This document shows, one piece after another, positions 17,134 through 26,145 of a DNA stretch of 64,000 nucleotides (positions within the stretch are counted from its first letter, which is position 1; every line of letters starts with the position of its first letter). Made by a program: the position numbers and the translations under genes. Below the pieces are notes generated by a model, which worked only from the letters and a program-made list of their open reading frames with translations, was not told where the DNA came from and did not search any database. Origin of the DNA: Gudongella sp049310905 (GTDB taxonomy: Bacteria; Bacillota; Clostridia; Tissierellales; Tissierellaceae); contig NZ_JBMEMN010000012.1 in assembly GCF_049310905.1 (NCBI RefSeq), forward strand, positions 3,719-67,718. Direction: 5' to 3'.

Positions 17134-18558
17134 CTATCTCTCATATACCAACATTCCTGTGTATGCATTGAAAGCATAAACTCTTCCGTGTGCCCTGATC
17201 AGCCATATCCCTATCAGTCTCTCTTCCTGATCCTTTAAGCCTGCATCGTAATATGATATTGTAATGTCCTCAACCGATGAAAGCACCCTTTGGACAAGCT
17301 GCTCTCCGATGGCTTCTCTGCTCTCCCCTGAATATTGAAGGTACCTGTTCTCAAGATATGCGTAATTCTGGTCAATGACATCAAAAGAAGACATTATTTT
17401 TCTGCTATCCTGAAGATGTGCAATATTAAGATTCATCTCTCCTCTGAATAGCTGCTGGTATCTTCTGACTTGATTGTTGAAAACTTCAATCTCAACATAC
17501 TCATGAACCTCCCTGTTTCCAAGGAGCACTGGTATTCCTCTGATTCTGTATCTGTAGCTAAGCTTGTATCCAAGACTTCCATCTGCCTCTATTTCCTCTA
17601 TTCCAGCCAGGTACATCCCCTTTGCCGAGTAAGCCTTCTGGGATATGAATTCTGCTGCTGTTGAAAGACTTAAATAGAGATTTCTCTCCTGTATGGTATC
17701 TACCAACGGGCGGAAATATTCCACTGTTCCATTAAGATTGAACTTAAGAACCTGGTTGTCATTAATGTATATGGTTGATCCATTGCTTTCAACAATCTGT
17801 CTGATATAGTCAATTTCCTTTTCAAGAAATCTTTCTGCCAAAATACCTTTTTCTTCAGATGTCATTGTCACCACATCATTGCTTACATAAACAACCGGTA
17901 GACTGTGTCTTATTTCATAGGGTACATAGATTTCTCCAACCTCTGTAGGGAATATTTCTGTTAGAGAATAATAGTAGTCAAAGTCATCACTCTCTTCGAG
18001 ATCTCTTATCTCTGAAATTACATTGTCCACTGAAATCTCTGAATCGTATATCAAAACATCTCTGTCTTCGGCTGAAAAAACAAAAAAAGGACCACCACTA
18101 CCTTGTACAATGGAAATTCTATCCACATACGGTATGGTATCCACTATGTTATTTGGTTCGTTTACATTCCAGGCCTTTGCAAGTATATATGTGCTAAGGC
18201 TTTCTGAAAAATAGAATACTACTGTAGTTTCTCCAGTCTCACCGGGTCTGTATCCTGCTTCAGGTTCCTCTATCCTGATGGTGTCTGAGCTTAAGAGTTG
18301 AGCAAATGATTCCTTGGATGTATCCCAAATTCCATACTTGTTTGCATCATAGATCATTGTATAGTTACTCTGACCAAAGCCTACAAGATACTTGTTGGGA
18401 GCAATCATGTCGGAAAGTAGATAAGATGATGAATAGGATATCTCAGTTTTGAAAAAATTCGTCACCCTTTCCGGGAACTGCATCCACAATTGCTGTGTCA
18501 TCGCCAGACTTGATCCCACCAAAAGAAAAAGGAGAATGGTCTTTAATTTTTCCTTCAT
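17134..18558 (-). CDS. walH: WalRK regulatory membrane protein WalH (YycH)
   Basis: A 474-aa protein with an N-terminal membrane segment (about residues 6-24) and a large extracytoplasmic region in the YycH pattern, ending in a two-strand domain that reads GLKDQEERLIGIWLIRAHGRVYAFNAYTG. It stands directly upstream of walI. WalH and WalI act together on WalK at the membrane. The sequence is diverged from Bacillus YycH, so the assignment rests on length, topology and order as well as similarity. Confidence 0.88.
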   Translation of the reverse strand: MKEKLKTILLFLLVGSSLAMTQQLWMQFPERVTNFFKTEISYSSSYLLSDMIAPNKYLVGFGQSNYTMIYDANKYGIWDTSKESFAQLLSSDTIRIEEPEAGYRPGETGETTVVFYFSESLSTYILAKAWNVNEPNNIVDTIPYVDRISIVQGSGGPFFVFSAEDRDVLIYDSEISVDNVISEIRDLEESDDFDYYYSLTEIFPTEVGEIYVPYEIRHSLPVVYVSNDVVTMTSEEKGILAERFLEKEIDYIRQIVESNGSTIYINDNQVLKFNLNGTVEYFRPLVDTIQERNLYLSLSTAAEFISQKAYSAKGMYLAGIEEIEADGSLGYKLSYRYRIRGIPVLLGNREVHEYVEIEVFNNQVRRYQQLFRGEMNLNIAHLQDSRKIMSSFDVIDQNYAYLENRYLQYSGESREAIGEQLVQRVLSSVEDITISYYDAGLKDQEERLIGIWLIRAHGRVYAFNAYTGMLVYER

Positions 18559-18580
18559 CCAAACCTCTCCTTTTGTTACG

Positions 18581-19087
18581 CTATCTAATTAACGGTATCA
18601 TGTTATTGATGCTTCTGTCCCTTGTGTAAGGAAGCCTTACATCTGTTGTACTTCTAACATCATATTTATAAACTATAAATTGCTTGTCCTCTACTCCATC
18701 CACTCCAAAGTCTATAACTAGCTTGTTAATACCCCTTACAAGATCCATCTGTTTCTGGAAGAATCCAAGATTTCCAGAAGTTATGCTTTCACTTGCAATC
18801 AATATATAATCTTCAGAGGAAGGTAATCTGTCCAGATTGAAGCTTCTTCTTGTCAAATCTGTTGTTCCGTAAAGTTCTACAGTTATTTCAGTTCCAGAAG
18901 GTGCCTTGCCGTTAATAAGCACAACTCTTTCACTTGAAGAATAAACTTGTCTTTCCGGCTTTATTATTTCATAATCAGTCCTTGCTGTGATTGCATTTCC
19001 TGTTGTGACATTGGATGCATCCGCAAAGCTTGCAAAACCTAGGACTGCTATCATTATCATCAAACTGGCCAATGTTCTTTTAAACAT
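18581..19087 (-). CDS. Secreted protein of unknown function inside the walRK operon
   Basis: The 168-aa protein begins with a clear signal peptide (positive start, hydrophobic stretch about residues 7-20, then an ADAS-type cleavage region near residue 25). The mature part of about 143 residues contains strand-rich segments and an ERVVLINGKAPSGTEITVEL stretch, which looks like an Ig-like or bacterial surface beta-sandwich domain. No lipobox Cys or cell-wall sorting motif is seen, and no catalytic motif. It lies between walK and walH, a place not occupied in the canonical walRKHIJ order. Family is not recognised; a wall-associated sensing or accessory role is inference from position. Confidence 0.8.
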   Translation of the reverse strand: MFKRTLASLMIMIAVLGFASFADASNVTTGNAITARTDYEIIKPERQVYSSSERVVLINGKAPSGTEITVELYGTTDLTRRSFNLDRLPSSEDYILIASESITSGNLGFFQKQMDLVRGINKLVIDFGVDGVEDKQFIVYKYDVRSTTDVRLPYTRDRSINNMIPLIR

Positions 19088-19173
19088 ACCCTAACCCCCT
19101 TATCTGCATATTCTTTCATTTGCATTATACCCCTTTAATATTACAAGCATATTACAGCAGGGTTAAAGTTAAA

Positions 19174-20961
19174 TTACACAGCAGGTAATGTTATGTTTAC
19201 AACGGTACCATTGTTCTTTTTACTTATGATCTCAATTGTACCATTGTGTGCTTCAATAATCTCCTTGGCAATGGATAATCCAAGGCCTGTACCTCCCATA
19301 TCCCTACTTCTTCCTTTTTCAACCCTGTAGAATCGTTCAAATATTCTACCCACATCCTCATCTGGTATACCAATTCCATCATCAGATATGCTGACATCTA
19401 CAAAGTGCTCTCTTGATTTTGCACTTACATTTATTGTTCCATCTTTTTCGGTATACTTTATTGCATTGGTTAAAATATTTAATATAACCTGCTCGATTCC
19501 ATCCCTGTCAGCCCTTATTTCCGGCAACTCAGGTTGAATATATGAAGTGATTCTCTGGTTCTTTTCATTTGCCAAAAGCTGTAGTTTTGAAATTGAATCC
19601 AGAAGCATATCCCCGATTGAAATATTTGTCCTGTTCCACTTTGTCTTCTGGTAATCGATATTTGACAATTGAAGAAGATCCCTTACGAGTCTTCCCATCC
19701 TGTCGCACTCCCTATCAATTACCGAAAGAAACCTCTGCTCCGTTTCTGCGTCAACCTCGTTAGTCATCAGAGTCTCTGCATAGCTTTTTATTGTAGTTAT
19801 GGGTGTCTTTAACTCATGGGAAACATTTGCAACAAACTCTTTTCTCATATTGTCCAGTTTGTGTTCCTGCGTAATGTCCTGAAGCACCATTATTACCCCT
19901 GCTATGCTGTCCCTCTCGTTCTTATATGGTGCATACTTGACTTTATATACTCCCTCATCTTTTTCAAAAGTGGTTTCTCCGCTAAGGGTTTCGGGATTTG
20001 TATAATCTATGTTTTCCATCCCCAGATTTTCAAGTTCGAATGTACCCGATCTGTCCAAAAACTCATCGTCTATCTCCATAAGCTTCTGCCCAATTGGATT
20101 TGCGTGTATTATGCTTCCATTTTTATCCACAGCAATTACACCCTCGGCCATATAGCTGAATATTGTATCCAGCTTGCTCCTTTCGAGATCCATTTCCTCG
20201 ATGGTGTCCTTCAACTTAAGGGTCAGATGATTAAACATCCCTGCAAGTTGTCCTATTTCATCATCTGACTTGACCTCAACAAACTGGTCAAAATCTCCAA
20301 GTGCCATCTCCTCTGCTTTTTTGGTGACATCACGTATTGGACCTGTGATGCTGCTTGCTATAAAAAATCCAAGTACAATGGTTATCCCCAATGCCATAAG
20401 TGTTGCATTTGTAAGGATAGCCCTTGAGTCCTCAATGGTACTTGCCACATTGGACAAGTCAGAAGTCATGTAAAGTACTCCGTTTATTTTTCCCACACTG
20501 GAAAAAACCGGAGCAGCAAAGTGCATGTATTCATTTCCCGCAACTTCATCCATTAAGACTGACTGAGCCCTTTCCCCCTGAAAAGCTCTTCCAATAAGCG
20601 TCGAATCCGTATATCTGTACGATAGGGCATTATTTCCAACAATGGACTCAAATTGCTTGTTTGTAGTAGCCAGAATTTTTGGGACATTCTCATCGTATAT
20701 CACGTATAATGTCTCACCGGTCCCAAGTCTCCAATCATTTAAGGTGCTCTGAATTCCTTCCCTGTTTTCAGTCCAGTTACCTGTTGCAATATAACTGGAT
20801 GTCGACATTATGGTTTCTACCTGCTGTTCCATTGATGATCTTGCAGTCTGCAGCTGCTGATCTTCCATTCTGTTTACTATGAAAATTCCTATTATAACCA
20901 TGGCAATAAAAACCAGAAGAAAATATACCACGATAAACTTCCACTTGATACTGGAGAACAT
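19174..20961 (-). CDS. walK: Sensor histidine kinase WalK (VicK/YycG)
   Basis: A 595-aa kinase of the WalK type: membrane segment about residues 8-28, an extracellular domain of about 140 residues, a second membrane segment, then HAMP, PAS (KLDTIFSYMAEGVIAVDKNG), HisKA with the phosphorylated His in VANVSHELKTPITT, and HATPase with N box NILTNAIKYT and G boxes DDGIGIPDED and GGTGLGLSIA. A longer frame reads 23 codons upstream, but AGGAGGGTCTAAT precedes the ATG at 20959-20961. The start lies one base after the walR stop, so translation is tightly coupled. It phosphorylates WalR in response to the state of the cell wall. Confidence 0.96.
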   Translation of the reverse strand: MFSSIKWKFIVVYFLLVFIAMVIIGIFIVNRMEDQQLQTARSSMEQQVETIMSTSSYIATGNWTENREGIQSTLNDWRLGTGETLYVIYDENVPKILATTNKQFESIVGNNALSYRYTDSTLIGRAFQGERAQSVLMDEVAGNEYMHFAAPVFSSVGKINGVLYMTSDLSNVASTIEDSRAILTNATLMALGITIVLGFFIASSITGPIRDVTKKAEEMALGDFDQFVEVKSDDEIGQLAGMFNHLTLKLKDTIEEMDLERSKLDTIFSYMAEGVIAVDKNGSIIHANPIGQKLMEIDDEFLDRSGTFELENLGMENIDYTNPETLSGETTFEKDEGVYKVKYAPYKNERDSIAGVIMVLQDITQEHKLDNMRKEFVANVSHELKTPITTIKSYAETLMTNEVDAETEQRFLSVIDRECDRMGRLVRDLLQLSNIDYQKTKWNRTNISIGDMLLDSISKLQLLANEKNQRITSYIQPELPEIRADRDGIEQVILNILTNAIKYTEKDGTINVSAKSREHFVDVSISDDGIGIPDEDVGRIFERFYRVEKGRSRDMGGTGLGLSIAKEIIEAHNGTIEIISKKNNGTVVNITLPAV

Positions 20962-20962
20962 A

Positions 20963-21655
20963 TTAGACCCTCCTGAAGTAGTAACCGACGCCCCTCTTGG
21001 TGAGGATATATTTAAAATCACCGGAGTCATCTTCTATTTTTTCGCGCAGTCTTCGTACTGTAACATCCACGGTTCTTATATCACCGTAGTATTCATATCC
21101 CCAAACCTTTTCAAGAAGTTGCTCTCTTGTAAATACCTGTTCAGCACTAAGCGCTAGAAATTTAAGAAGCTCAAATTCCCTTAATGTCACTTCTATTACT
21201 TTTCCATGTTTTCTGACCTCATATCTGGTCAAATCTATTTCCAGTTCCTGGGATATTATTTCAGCTGCACCATTTCCTGCAGACATATCGTAGTCAAGTC
21301 TTCTCAGGTTTGCCTTTACTCTGGCAACAAGCTCTCTCATGCTGAATGGTTTTACCATATAGTCATCAGCACCTAGCTCCAATCCAAGAACCTTGTCTAC
21401 TTCTTCTTCTTTTGCGGTAAGGACAATAACAGGAAATCTGAAGGTTGGTCTTATCTCTTTTAGAACCTGGAATCCGTCTTTTTTAGGCATCATAATATCC
21501 AATATAAGAAGATCTGGCTTTGTCAGCTTTATCTTTTCAAGCCCTTCTTCTCCGTCATATGCAACTGTAACCTGGAAGCCTTCCTTTTCCAGATTAAATT
21601 TAATTATATCTCCTATGGCTTTTTCATCGTCGACCACAAGTACCTTGTTGTTCAT
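20963..21655 (-). CDS. walR: Response regulator WalR (VicR/YycF)
   Basis: An OmpR/PhoB-type regulator of 230 aa. Receiver domain with VDDEKAIGD and phospho-Asp in LLILDIMMPKKDG; winged-helix domain with TREQLLEKVWGYEYYGDIRTVDVTVRRLREKIE and the end KRGVGYYFRR, the pattern of WalR proteins that control peptidoglycan hydrolase genes. The ATG at 21653-21655 with GGAG eight bases upstream is preferred over a GTG three codons earlier. First gene of the leftward operon, preceded by a good promoter at 21691-21719. Confidence 0.97.
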   Translation of the reverse strand: MNNKVLVVDDEKAIGDIIKFNLEKEGFQVTVAYDGEEGLEKIKLTKPDLLILDIMMPKKDGFQVLKEIRPTFRFPVIVLTAKEEEVDKVLGLELGADDYMVKPFSMRELVARVKANLRRLDYDMSAGNGAAEIISQELEIDLTRYEVRKHGKVIEVTLREFELLKFLALSAEQVFTREQLLEKVWGYEYYGDIRTVDVTVRRLREKIEDDSGDFKYILTKRGVGYYFRRV

Positions 21656-21690
21656 ATGAATCACTCCGTTTTTTTGTTTTATTTAAGTAA

Positions 21691-21719
21691 ATTATCTCCT
21701 ACCAGGTCAAATAAGTCAA
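21691..21719 (-). promoter_or_regulatory. Sigma-A promoter of the walRK operon
   Basis: On the minus strand -35 TTGACT (21714-21719) and -10 GATAAT (21691-21696) are separated by 17 bp, about 35 bp upstream of the walR start. Confidence 0.65.
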
Positions 21720-21836
21720 TTGATTTGAGAGTTTATGAGCAATCCTCTTGACTTTGCTCATTTCGCAATGAACGAAAGTCTTTGTAATTTTTTGGGTATA
21801 TAAATATTGTCATTAGAAAAAGAAAGAAGGGGTTAT

Positions 21837-24542
21837 ATGGAATGGTATCGAAAAAATCCTCAGGAGATCGCTGATGAGCTTGCTGTCAGTATGTCAGATG
21901 GACTCTCCACACAGGTTGCTCAAGAAAGATTGGAAAAACATGGTCCAAATGAATTGAAAGAAGAAAAGGGAAAGAGCATGGCGTCAAAGATTATTGCTCA
22001 GTTCTCTGACTTTCTGATACTTATACTTATGTCAGCCGCACTTATATCCATTTTTGTAGGGGAGACCAAAGACGCAATAGTTATTATGTCCATTGTGGTT
22101 ATAAATGCAATGCTTGGACTCTACCAGGAAGGCAAGGCAGAAAAAGCCTTGGACTCCCTTAAAAAAATGGCTTCACCCTCTGCCAAGGTTCTCAGAGATG
22201 GAAATACTGTGGAGATACAAGCTTCACAGTTGGTTCCAGGAGATATTGTCGTTCTTGAGACGGGAGATATTGTTCCTGCAGACCTAAGGCTTTCGGAAAG
22301 TTCAAATCTGAAGGTTGAAGAAGCTTCGCTTACAGGAGAATCCGTTCCTTCTGAGAAGAAAGCTTCAATAAACCTTGATGAGGATACTTCCCTTGGTGAC
22401 AGACGTAATATGGCCTACATGAGTACTATTGTCACCTATGGCCGTGGTCAAGGAATAGTTGTTGAGACCGGTGCTTCTACTGAAATTGGTAAAATTGCTA
22501 CAATGATTCAGTCGATTGATGAGGAAAGCACTCCTCTTCAGAAAAAATTGAATCAGCTTGGAAAGATTCTAGGAGTAACTGTTATCTTGGTATGTATTGC
22601 AGTATTTGCAATAGGCATAATCCAGGGAAGAGATCTACTTGAGATGTTTATGATCGCAGTAAGCCTTGCAGTGGCAGCAATTCCAGAGGGTCTTCCAGCC
22701 ATTGTCACGATAGTTCTTGCAATTGGAATGAATAAAATGGTTGAAAGAAACGCAATTGTAAAAAAGCTTCTTGCAGTTGAAACACTTGGAGCTACTTCTG
22801 TTATTTGTACTGATAAAACAGGTACTCTGACTCAGAATGAAATGACAGTTGTAAAACTGTTTACAAACGATAGAATAGTTGATGTTGAAGGAAGAGGATA
22901 TGAACCGGAAGGAAAGTTCCTGATCGATGAAAAAGAAATCAAGGTTGATGATTTAAAAGGTCTAAATCTTTTGTTGACCATATCAGCCCTAGTCAATGAT
23001 GCCAAGCTTGAAGAAAAAGAAAATCAGTTTAGAATAATAGGTGACCCCACAGAGGGTGCACTGCTTACCCTTGCCGAAAAGGGTGGGATCATCACTAAGA
23101 GAATCAATGGAAAATATCCCAGGGTCAAGGAAATACCTTTTGACTCTGAAAGAAAAATGATGACAACCTTTCATGAAATGGCAGGAAAGGATGAAAATGT
23201 ATCATTCACAAAGGGAGCTCCTGATATCATCATAAATAGATGTAGCAAGATTCTCCTTGATGGGGATGTTATTAAACTTACAGATGATATGAGAAAGAAA
23301 CTTCTAGATCAAAACACTTCTTTTTCAAAGGATGCTTTAAGGGTACTTGCTCTTGCATTCAGGGAGTATAAAAAGGTTCCAGAAGAGCCTTCAACAGAAG
23401 AGGATGAGAATGACATGATTTTTGTTGGACTTGCCGGAATGATTGATCCTCCAAGACCAGAGGCTAGAGAAGCTATTGCCAAGTGTAAGAATGCAGGTAT
23501 CAATACTATCATGATAACCGGAGACTACAGAGAAACGGCATTTGCAATAGCCAAGGATCTGGGTCTTGCAGAAAATGAGGAACAGGCAATTATGGGAAGT
23601 CGAATAGATTCCATCTCTGATGATGAGTTAAGGGAAGTGGTAAAGCAGACAAAAGTATTTGCCAGGGTTTCACCGGAACACAAGGTTAGGATTGTCACTG
23701 CACTAAGAGCAAATGGTGATATTGCTGCCATGACTGGAGATGGGGTCAACGATGCCATGGCAATCAAGAAGGCTGATATAGGTATCGCAATGGGAATAAC
23801 AGGTACTGATGTCGCCAAGAACACTGCAGATATGATACTTACAGACGATAACTTCGCAAGTATTGTTGCTGCAGTTGAAGAAGGAAGAATAATATTCTCA
23901 AATATCAAGAAGTTTGTGTATTTCCTTCTATCATGTAATATTGGTGAAGTTCTTCTGGTATTTATAAGTATATTGCTGAACCTTCCAGTTCCATTGCTCG
24001 CTATTCAACTGCTATGGTTAAACCTTGTAACTGACAGTTTTCCAGCTCTAGCTCTGGGAGTAGAAAAAGGTGAGCCGGATATTATGGATAAGCCGCCAAG
24101 GAATCCAAAGGAAGCTATACTTGATAAGAGAATGCTACTTGGAGTTTCTTTTCAGAGTCTTGCAGTTGCAGGAGCATCACTTGCAGCATATTTGATATCT
24201 CTGGATATTTATGGTGTAGAAAACATTGTTGAAGTTAGAAGCATAACCTTTACAACATTGATTTTATCTGAACTTCTAAGAGCATATTCAAGCAGGTCAC
24301 AGCATCTTACACTATTCAAAATCGGATGGTTCTCAAATAAGCAGATGCTGCTCGCTACACTTGGAGCTTTCCTGCTTTTGATGGCTGTTCTGTACATTCC
24401 ATTTATGAATGATATATTCTATACATTCCCTCTTAATTGGAGTGATTGGAAGATTGTGTTAAGCTTTGCATTTATTCCACTTGTTGTAGGGGAGCTTTCG
24501 AAGCTTGTCTTTCCATTTATACTCAAGGAAGCTAAGCAGTAG
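21837..24542 (+). CDS. P-type Ca2+-transporting ATPase (PMCA/SERCA-like)
   Basis: A 901-aa pump with all P-type signatures: ICTDKTGTLTQNEM phosphorylation site, the TGES loop, SPEHKVRIV, and the hinge MTGDGVNDAMAIKKADIG. Membrane helix 4 reads AAIPEGLPAIVT and helix 6 NLVTDSFPALALG, the Ca2+-binding arrangement of SERCA-type pumps (PEGL and NxxTD). It probably exports Ca2+, or possibly Mn2+. A TTG ten codons earlier exists, but AGAAGGGG before the ATG at 21837 sets the start. It is divergent from walR with a 180-bp shared control region. Confidence 0.95.
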   Translation: MEWYRKNPQEIADELAVSMSDGLSTQVAQERLEKHGPNELKEEKGKSMASKIIAQFSDFLILILMSAALISIFVGETKDAIVIMSIVVINAMLGLYQEGKAEKALDSLKKMASPSAKVLRDGNTVEIQASQLVPGDIVVLETGDIVPADLRLSESSNLKVEEASLTGESVPSEKKASINLDEDTSLGDRRNMAYMSTIVTYGRGQGIVVETGASTEIGKIATMIQSIDEESTPLQKKLNQLGKILGVTVILVCIAVFAIGIIQGRDLLEMFMIAVSLAVAAIPEGLPAIVTIVLAIGMNKMVERNAIVKKLLAVETLGATSVICTDKTGTLTQNEMTVVKLFTNDRIVDVEGRGYEPEGKFLIDEKEIKVDDLKGLNLLLTISALVNDAKLEEKENQFRIIGDPTEGALLTLAEKGGIITKRINGKYPRVKEIPFDSERKMMTTFHEMAGKDENVSFTKGAPDIIINRCSKILLDGDVIKLTDDMRKKLLDQNTSFSKDALRVLALAFREYKKVPEEPSTEEDENDMIFVGLAGMIDPPRPEAREAIAKCKNAGINTIMITGDYRETAFAIAKDLGLAENEEQAIMGSRIDSISDDELREVVKQTKVFARVSPEHKVRIVTALRANGDIAAMTGDGVNDAMAIKKADIGIAMGITGTDVAKNTADMILTDDNFASIVAAVEEGRIIFSNIKKFVYFLLSCNIGEVLLVFISILLNLPVPLLAIQLLWLNLVTDSFPALALGVEKGEPDIMDKPPRNPKEAILDKRMLLGVSFQSLAVAGASLAAYLISLDIYGVENIVEVRSITFTTLILSELLRAYSSRSQHLTLFKIGWFSNKQMLLATLGAFLLLMAVLYIPFMNDIFYTFPLNWSDWKIVLSFAFIPLVVGELSKLVFPFILKEAKQ

Positions 24543-24557
24543 ACTTAAGTATAGGAA

Positions 24558-24581
24558 TCCCGGATCTATTGCGATCCGGGA
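24558..24581. terminator. Bidirectional terminator between the Ca2+-ATPase and the aminotransferase
   Basis: A 9-bp perfect stem, TCCCGGATC with GATCCGGGA, with a 6-nt loop lies between converging genes. On the plus strand it is followed by CTTTATT. Confidence 0.7.
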
Positions 24582-24586
24582 CTTTA

Positions 24587-25792
24587 TTACTCGTATGAAT
24601 CCAAGGTAGCTTGAATTGCTTCACCTTTGTTTACTTTTACGCCCTTTCTGATCAATATGGATTCCAATGCTGATAGTACTCTTAAGACATTTTCTTTTCT
24701 GCAGCTGTAGCCCATGGTTCCGATTCTCCAGATTTTTCCGGTCAATGGACCAAATGCAGAAGCTATTTCAACACCAAAGTGATTAATCATGTCCAGCTTC
24801 ACCTCAGACTCAACTACTCCTTCTGGGACCTCAACACAAGTTACAGTGGGAACCTTGTCGAAGGCTTCTCCAAATATCTTAAGCCCCATTGCTTCAAGAC
24901 CTGCCATAAGAGCTTTCTCATGATATGCATGTCTTTCTTTTCTTGCCTCAAGCCCTTCCTCCTTAACTATTCTAAGGCCTTCTCTTATTGCATATATCAT
25001 TGATGTTGCCTCTGTATGATGGTTAAGTCTCTTTGGTGACCAATACTCTTGTATTTGGCTTAAATCCAAATAATTAGTAGAAATCATCCTTTCATTGAAC
25101 GCATCCTTGTCTAGACCTTGCTCAACTTTGCGTCTTTCAGCAAGAATTTTCTCAACCCTGTCATTGTAGGTTAGTGGTGCCAACCCAGTGGGAACAGACA
25201 AACATTTCTGAGTGCCTGAAACTACTGCATCGATTTTCCATTCATCTGTCTTGAAATCTGTGCCGGTAAGAGTAGCCACTGCATCCACTACAAGTAGAAT
25301 GTCTTTTCCCCTGCAGTAATGTCCCAGTTCCTCTAATGGTTGCATCCTTCCTGTGGATGTCTCCCCATGAACAATTGCTACAACTTTTGGATTGAATTCA
25401 TCAATCTCTTTTTTTAATTTTTCAAATGAATATGTGGTTCCCCATTCAATTTCTGTAGTATGTACATTCCCACCAGCTCTTTTTGCGATTTCGGACAACA
25501 AATGTCCAAACCTACCGAATATTGGTATATATACCTTGTCACCCTTTTCAACTATTCCAGAAAGAACAGCTTCAAGACCGGCTCTAGCAGTTCCATCTAC
25601 AACGAATGTCTGTTGATTCTCAGTTTGAAATGTGTATCTAAGTAATTCCTGAACTTCATCCATCATATTCAGGAACTCTGGATCATACTGTCCCAAGATT
25701 GGTGAACTCATGGCTCTAAGCACCCTAGGCTCTGCTTCTACCGGTCCCGGTGTCATTATGGTTCTTTGTGGTACAACAAGTTCTCTGTACAT
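24587..25792 (-). CDS. Ureidoglycine-glyoxylate aminotransferase (PucG-like class V aminotransferase)
   Basis: A 401-aa PLP-dependent fold-type I aminotransferase of the AGT/SPT family. The PLP lysine is in SGTQKCLSVP and the cofactor acid in VVDAVATL. The start PQRTIMTPGPVEAEPRVLRA and the loop ILGQYDPEF (Gln35) followed later by RLNHHT fit the B. subtilis PucG type, where a Gln and an Asn are known to confer ureidoglycine preference. The reaction would be ureidoglycine plus glyoxylate to oxalurate plus glycine. Family membership is firm; ureidoglycine specificity over alanine-glyoxylate or serine-glyoxylate exchange is inferred from these residues and from the neighbouring allantoate genes. 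Confidence 0.85.
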   Translation of the reverse strand: MYRELVVPQRTIMTPGPVEAEPRVLRAMSSPILGQYDPEFLNMMDEVQELLRYTFQTENQQTFVVDGTARAGLEAVLSGIVEKGDKVYIPIFGRFGHLLSEIAKRAGGNVHTTEIEWGTTYSFEKLKKEIDEFNPKVVAIVHGETSTGRMQPLEELGHYCRGKDILLVVDAVATLTGTDFKTDEWKIDAVVSGTQKCLSVPTGLAPLTYNDRVEKILAERRKVEQGLDKDAFNERMISTNYLDLSQIQEYWSPKRLNHHTEATSMIYAIREGLRIVKEEGLEARKERHAYHEKALMAGLEAMGLKIFGEAFDKVPTVTCVEVPEGVVESEVKLDMINHFGVEIASAFGPLTGKIWRIGTMGYSCRKENVLRVLSALESILIRKGVKVNKGEAIQATLDSYE

Positions 25793-26145
25793 AAAATACC
25801 TCCTTATCGATTGACTATCCTATATTACTATTTTCCTATATTTTCTCTTGGATTTAACTATCAAATAGTGATAAAGAATATATGTTTTTATGGTATTTTA
25901 TGATAATTTTTATGTTTATATTAATTGTTGCCAACTAGCATGTTTACTTTTTAATAATTGTTTTGAGTTTCTTCCCATCTTCTACTTATCAATCCAGTTA
26001 CTCCAAGATTTTGAAATAAGAAACACACCTCAATATATTAGTTTTTTAGCTAACATTCAAGGTGTGCTTCCAGTTGTACATCTCTTTTATTTACTACTTA
26101 TTCAGCAAGGATTACTTGCTCTTTAGGTGAGAAGTATTTTGTTTA
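25793..26145. other. Intergenic region without a gene
   Basis: This 353-bp AT-rich gap contains the presumed promoter region of the aminotransferase and the terminator of the symporter. Several short T-rich and A-rich tracts are seen. I find no convincing ORF, tRNA or riboswitch in it. Confidence 0.5.
26024..26066 (-). terminator. Terminator hairpin of the symporter gene
   Basis: CACACCT (26024-26030) pairs with AGGTGTG (26060-26066) around a partly paired loop. On the minus strand the stem is followed by TTTCTTATTT, 80 bp beyond the stop codon of the symporter gene. Confidence 0.55.

Noticed and set aside
21721..21790. ATGAGC/GCTCAT and TCATT/AATGA repeats before the Ca2+-ATPase as a riboswitch
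   Set aside because: Short arms and no match to a known riboswitch such as yybP-ykoY; noted as possible promoter structure only.
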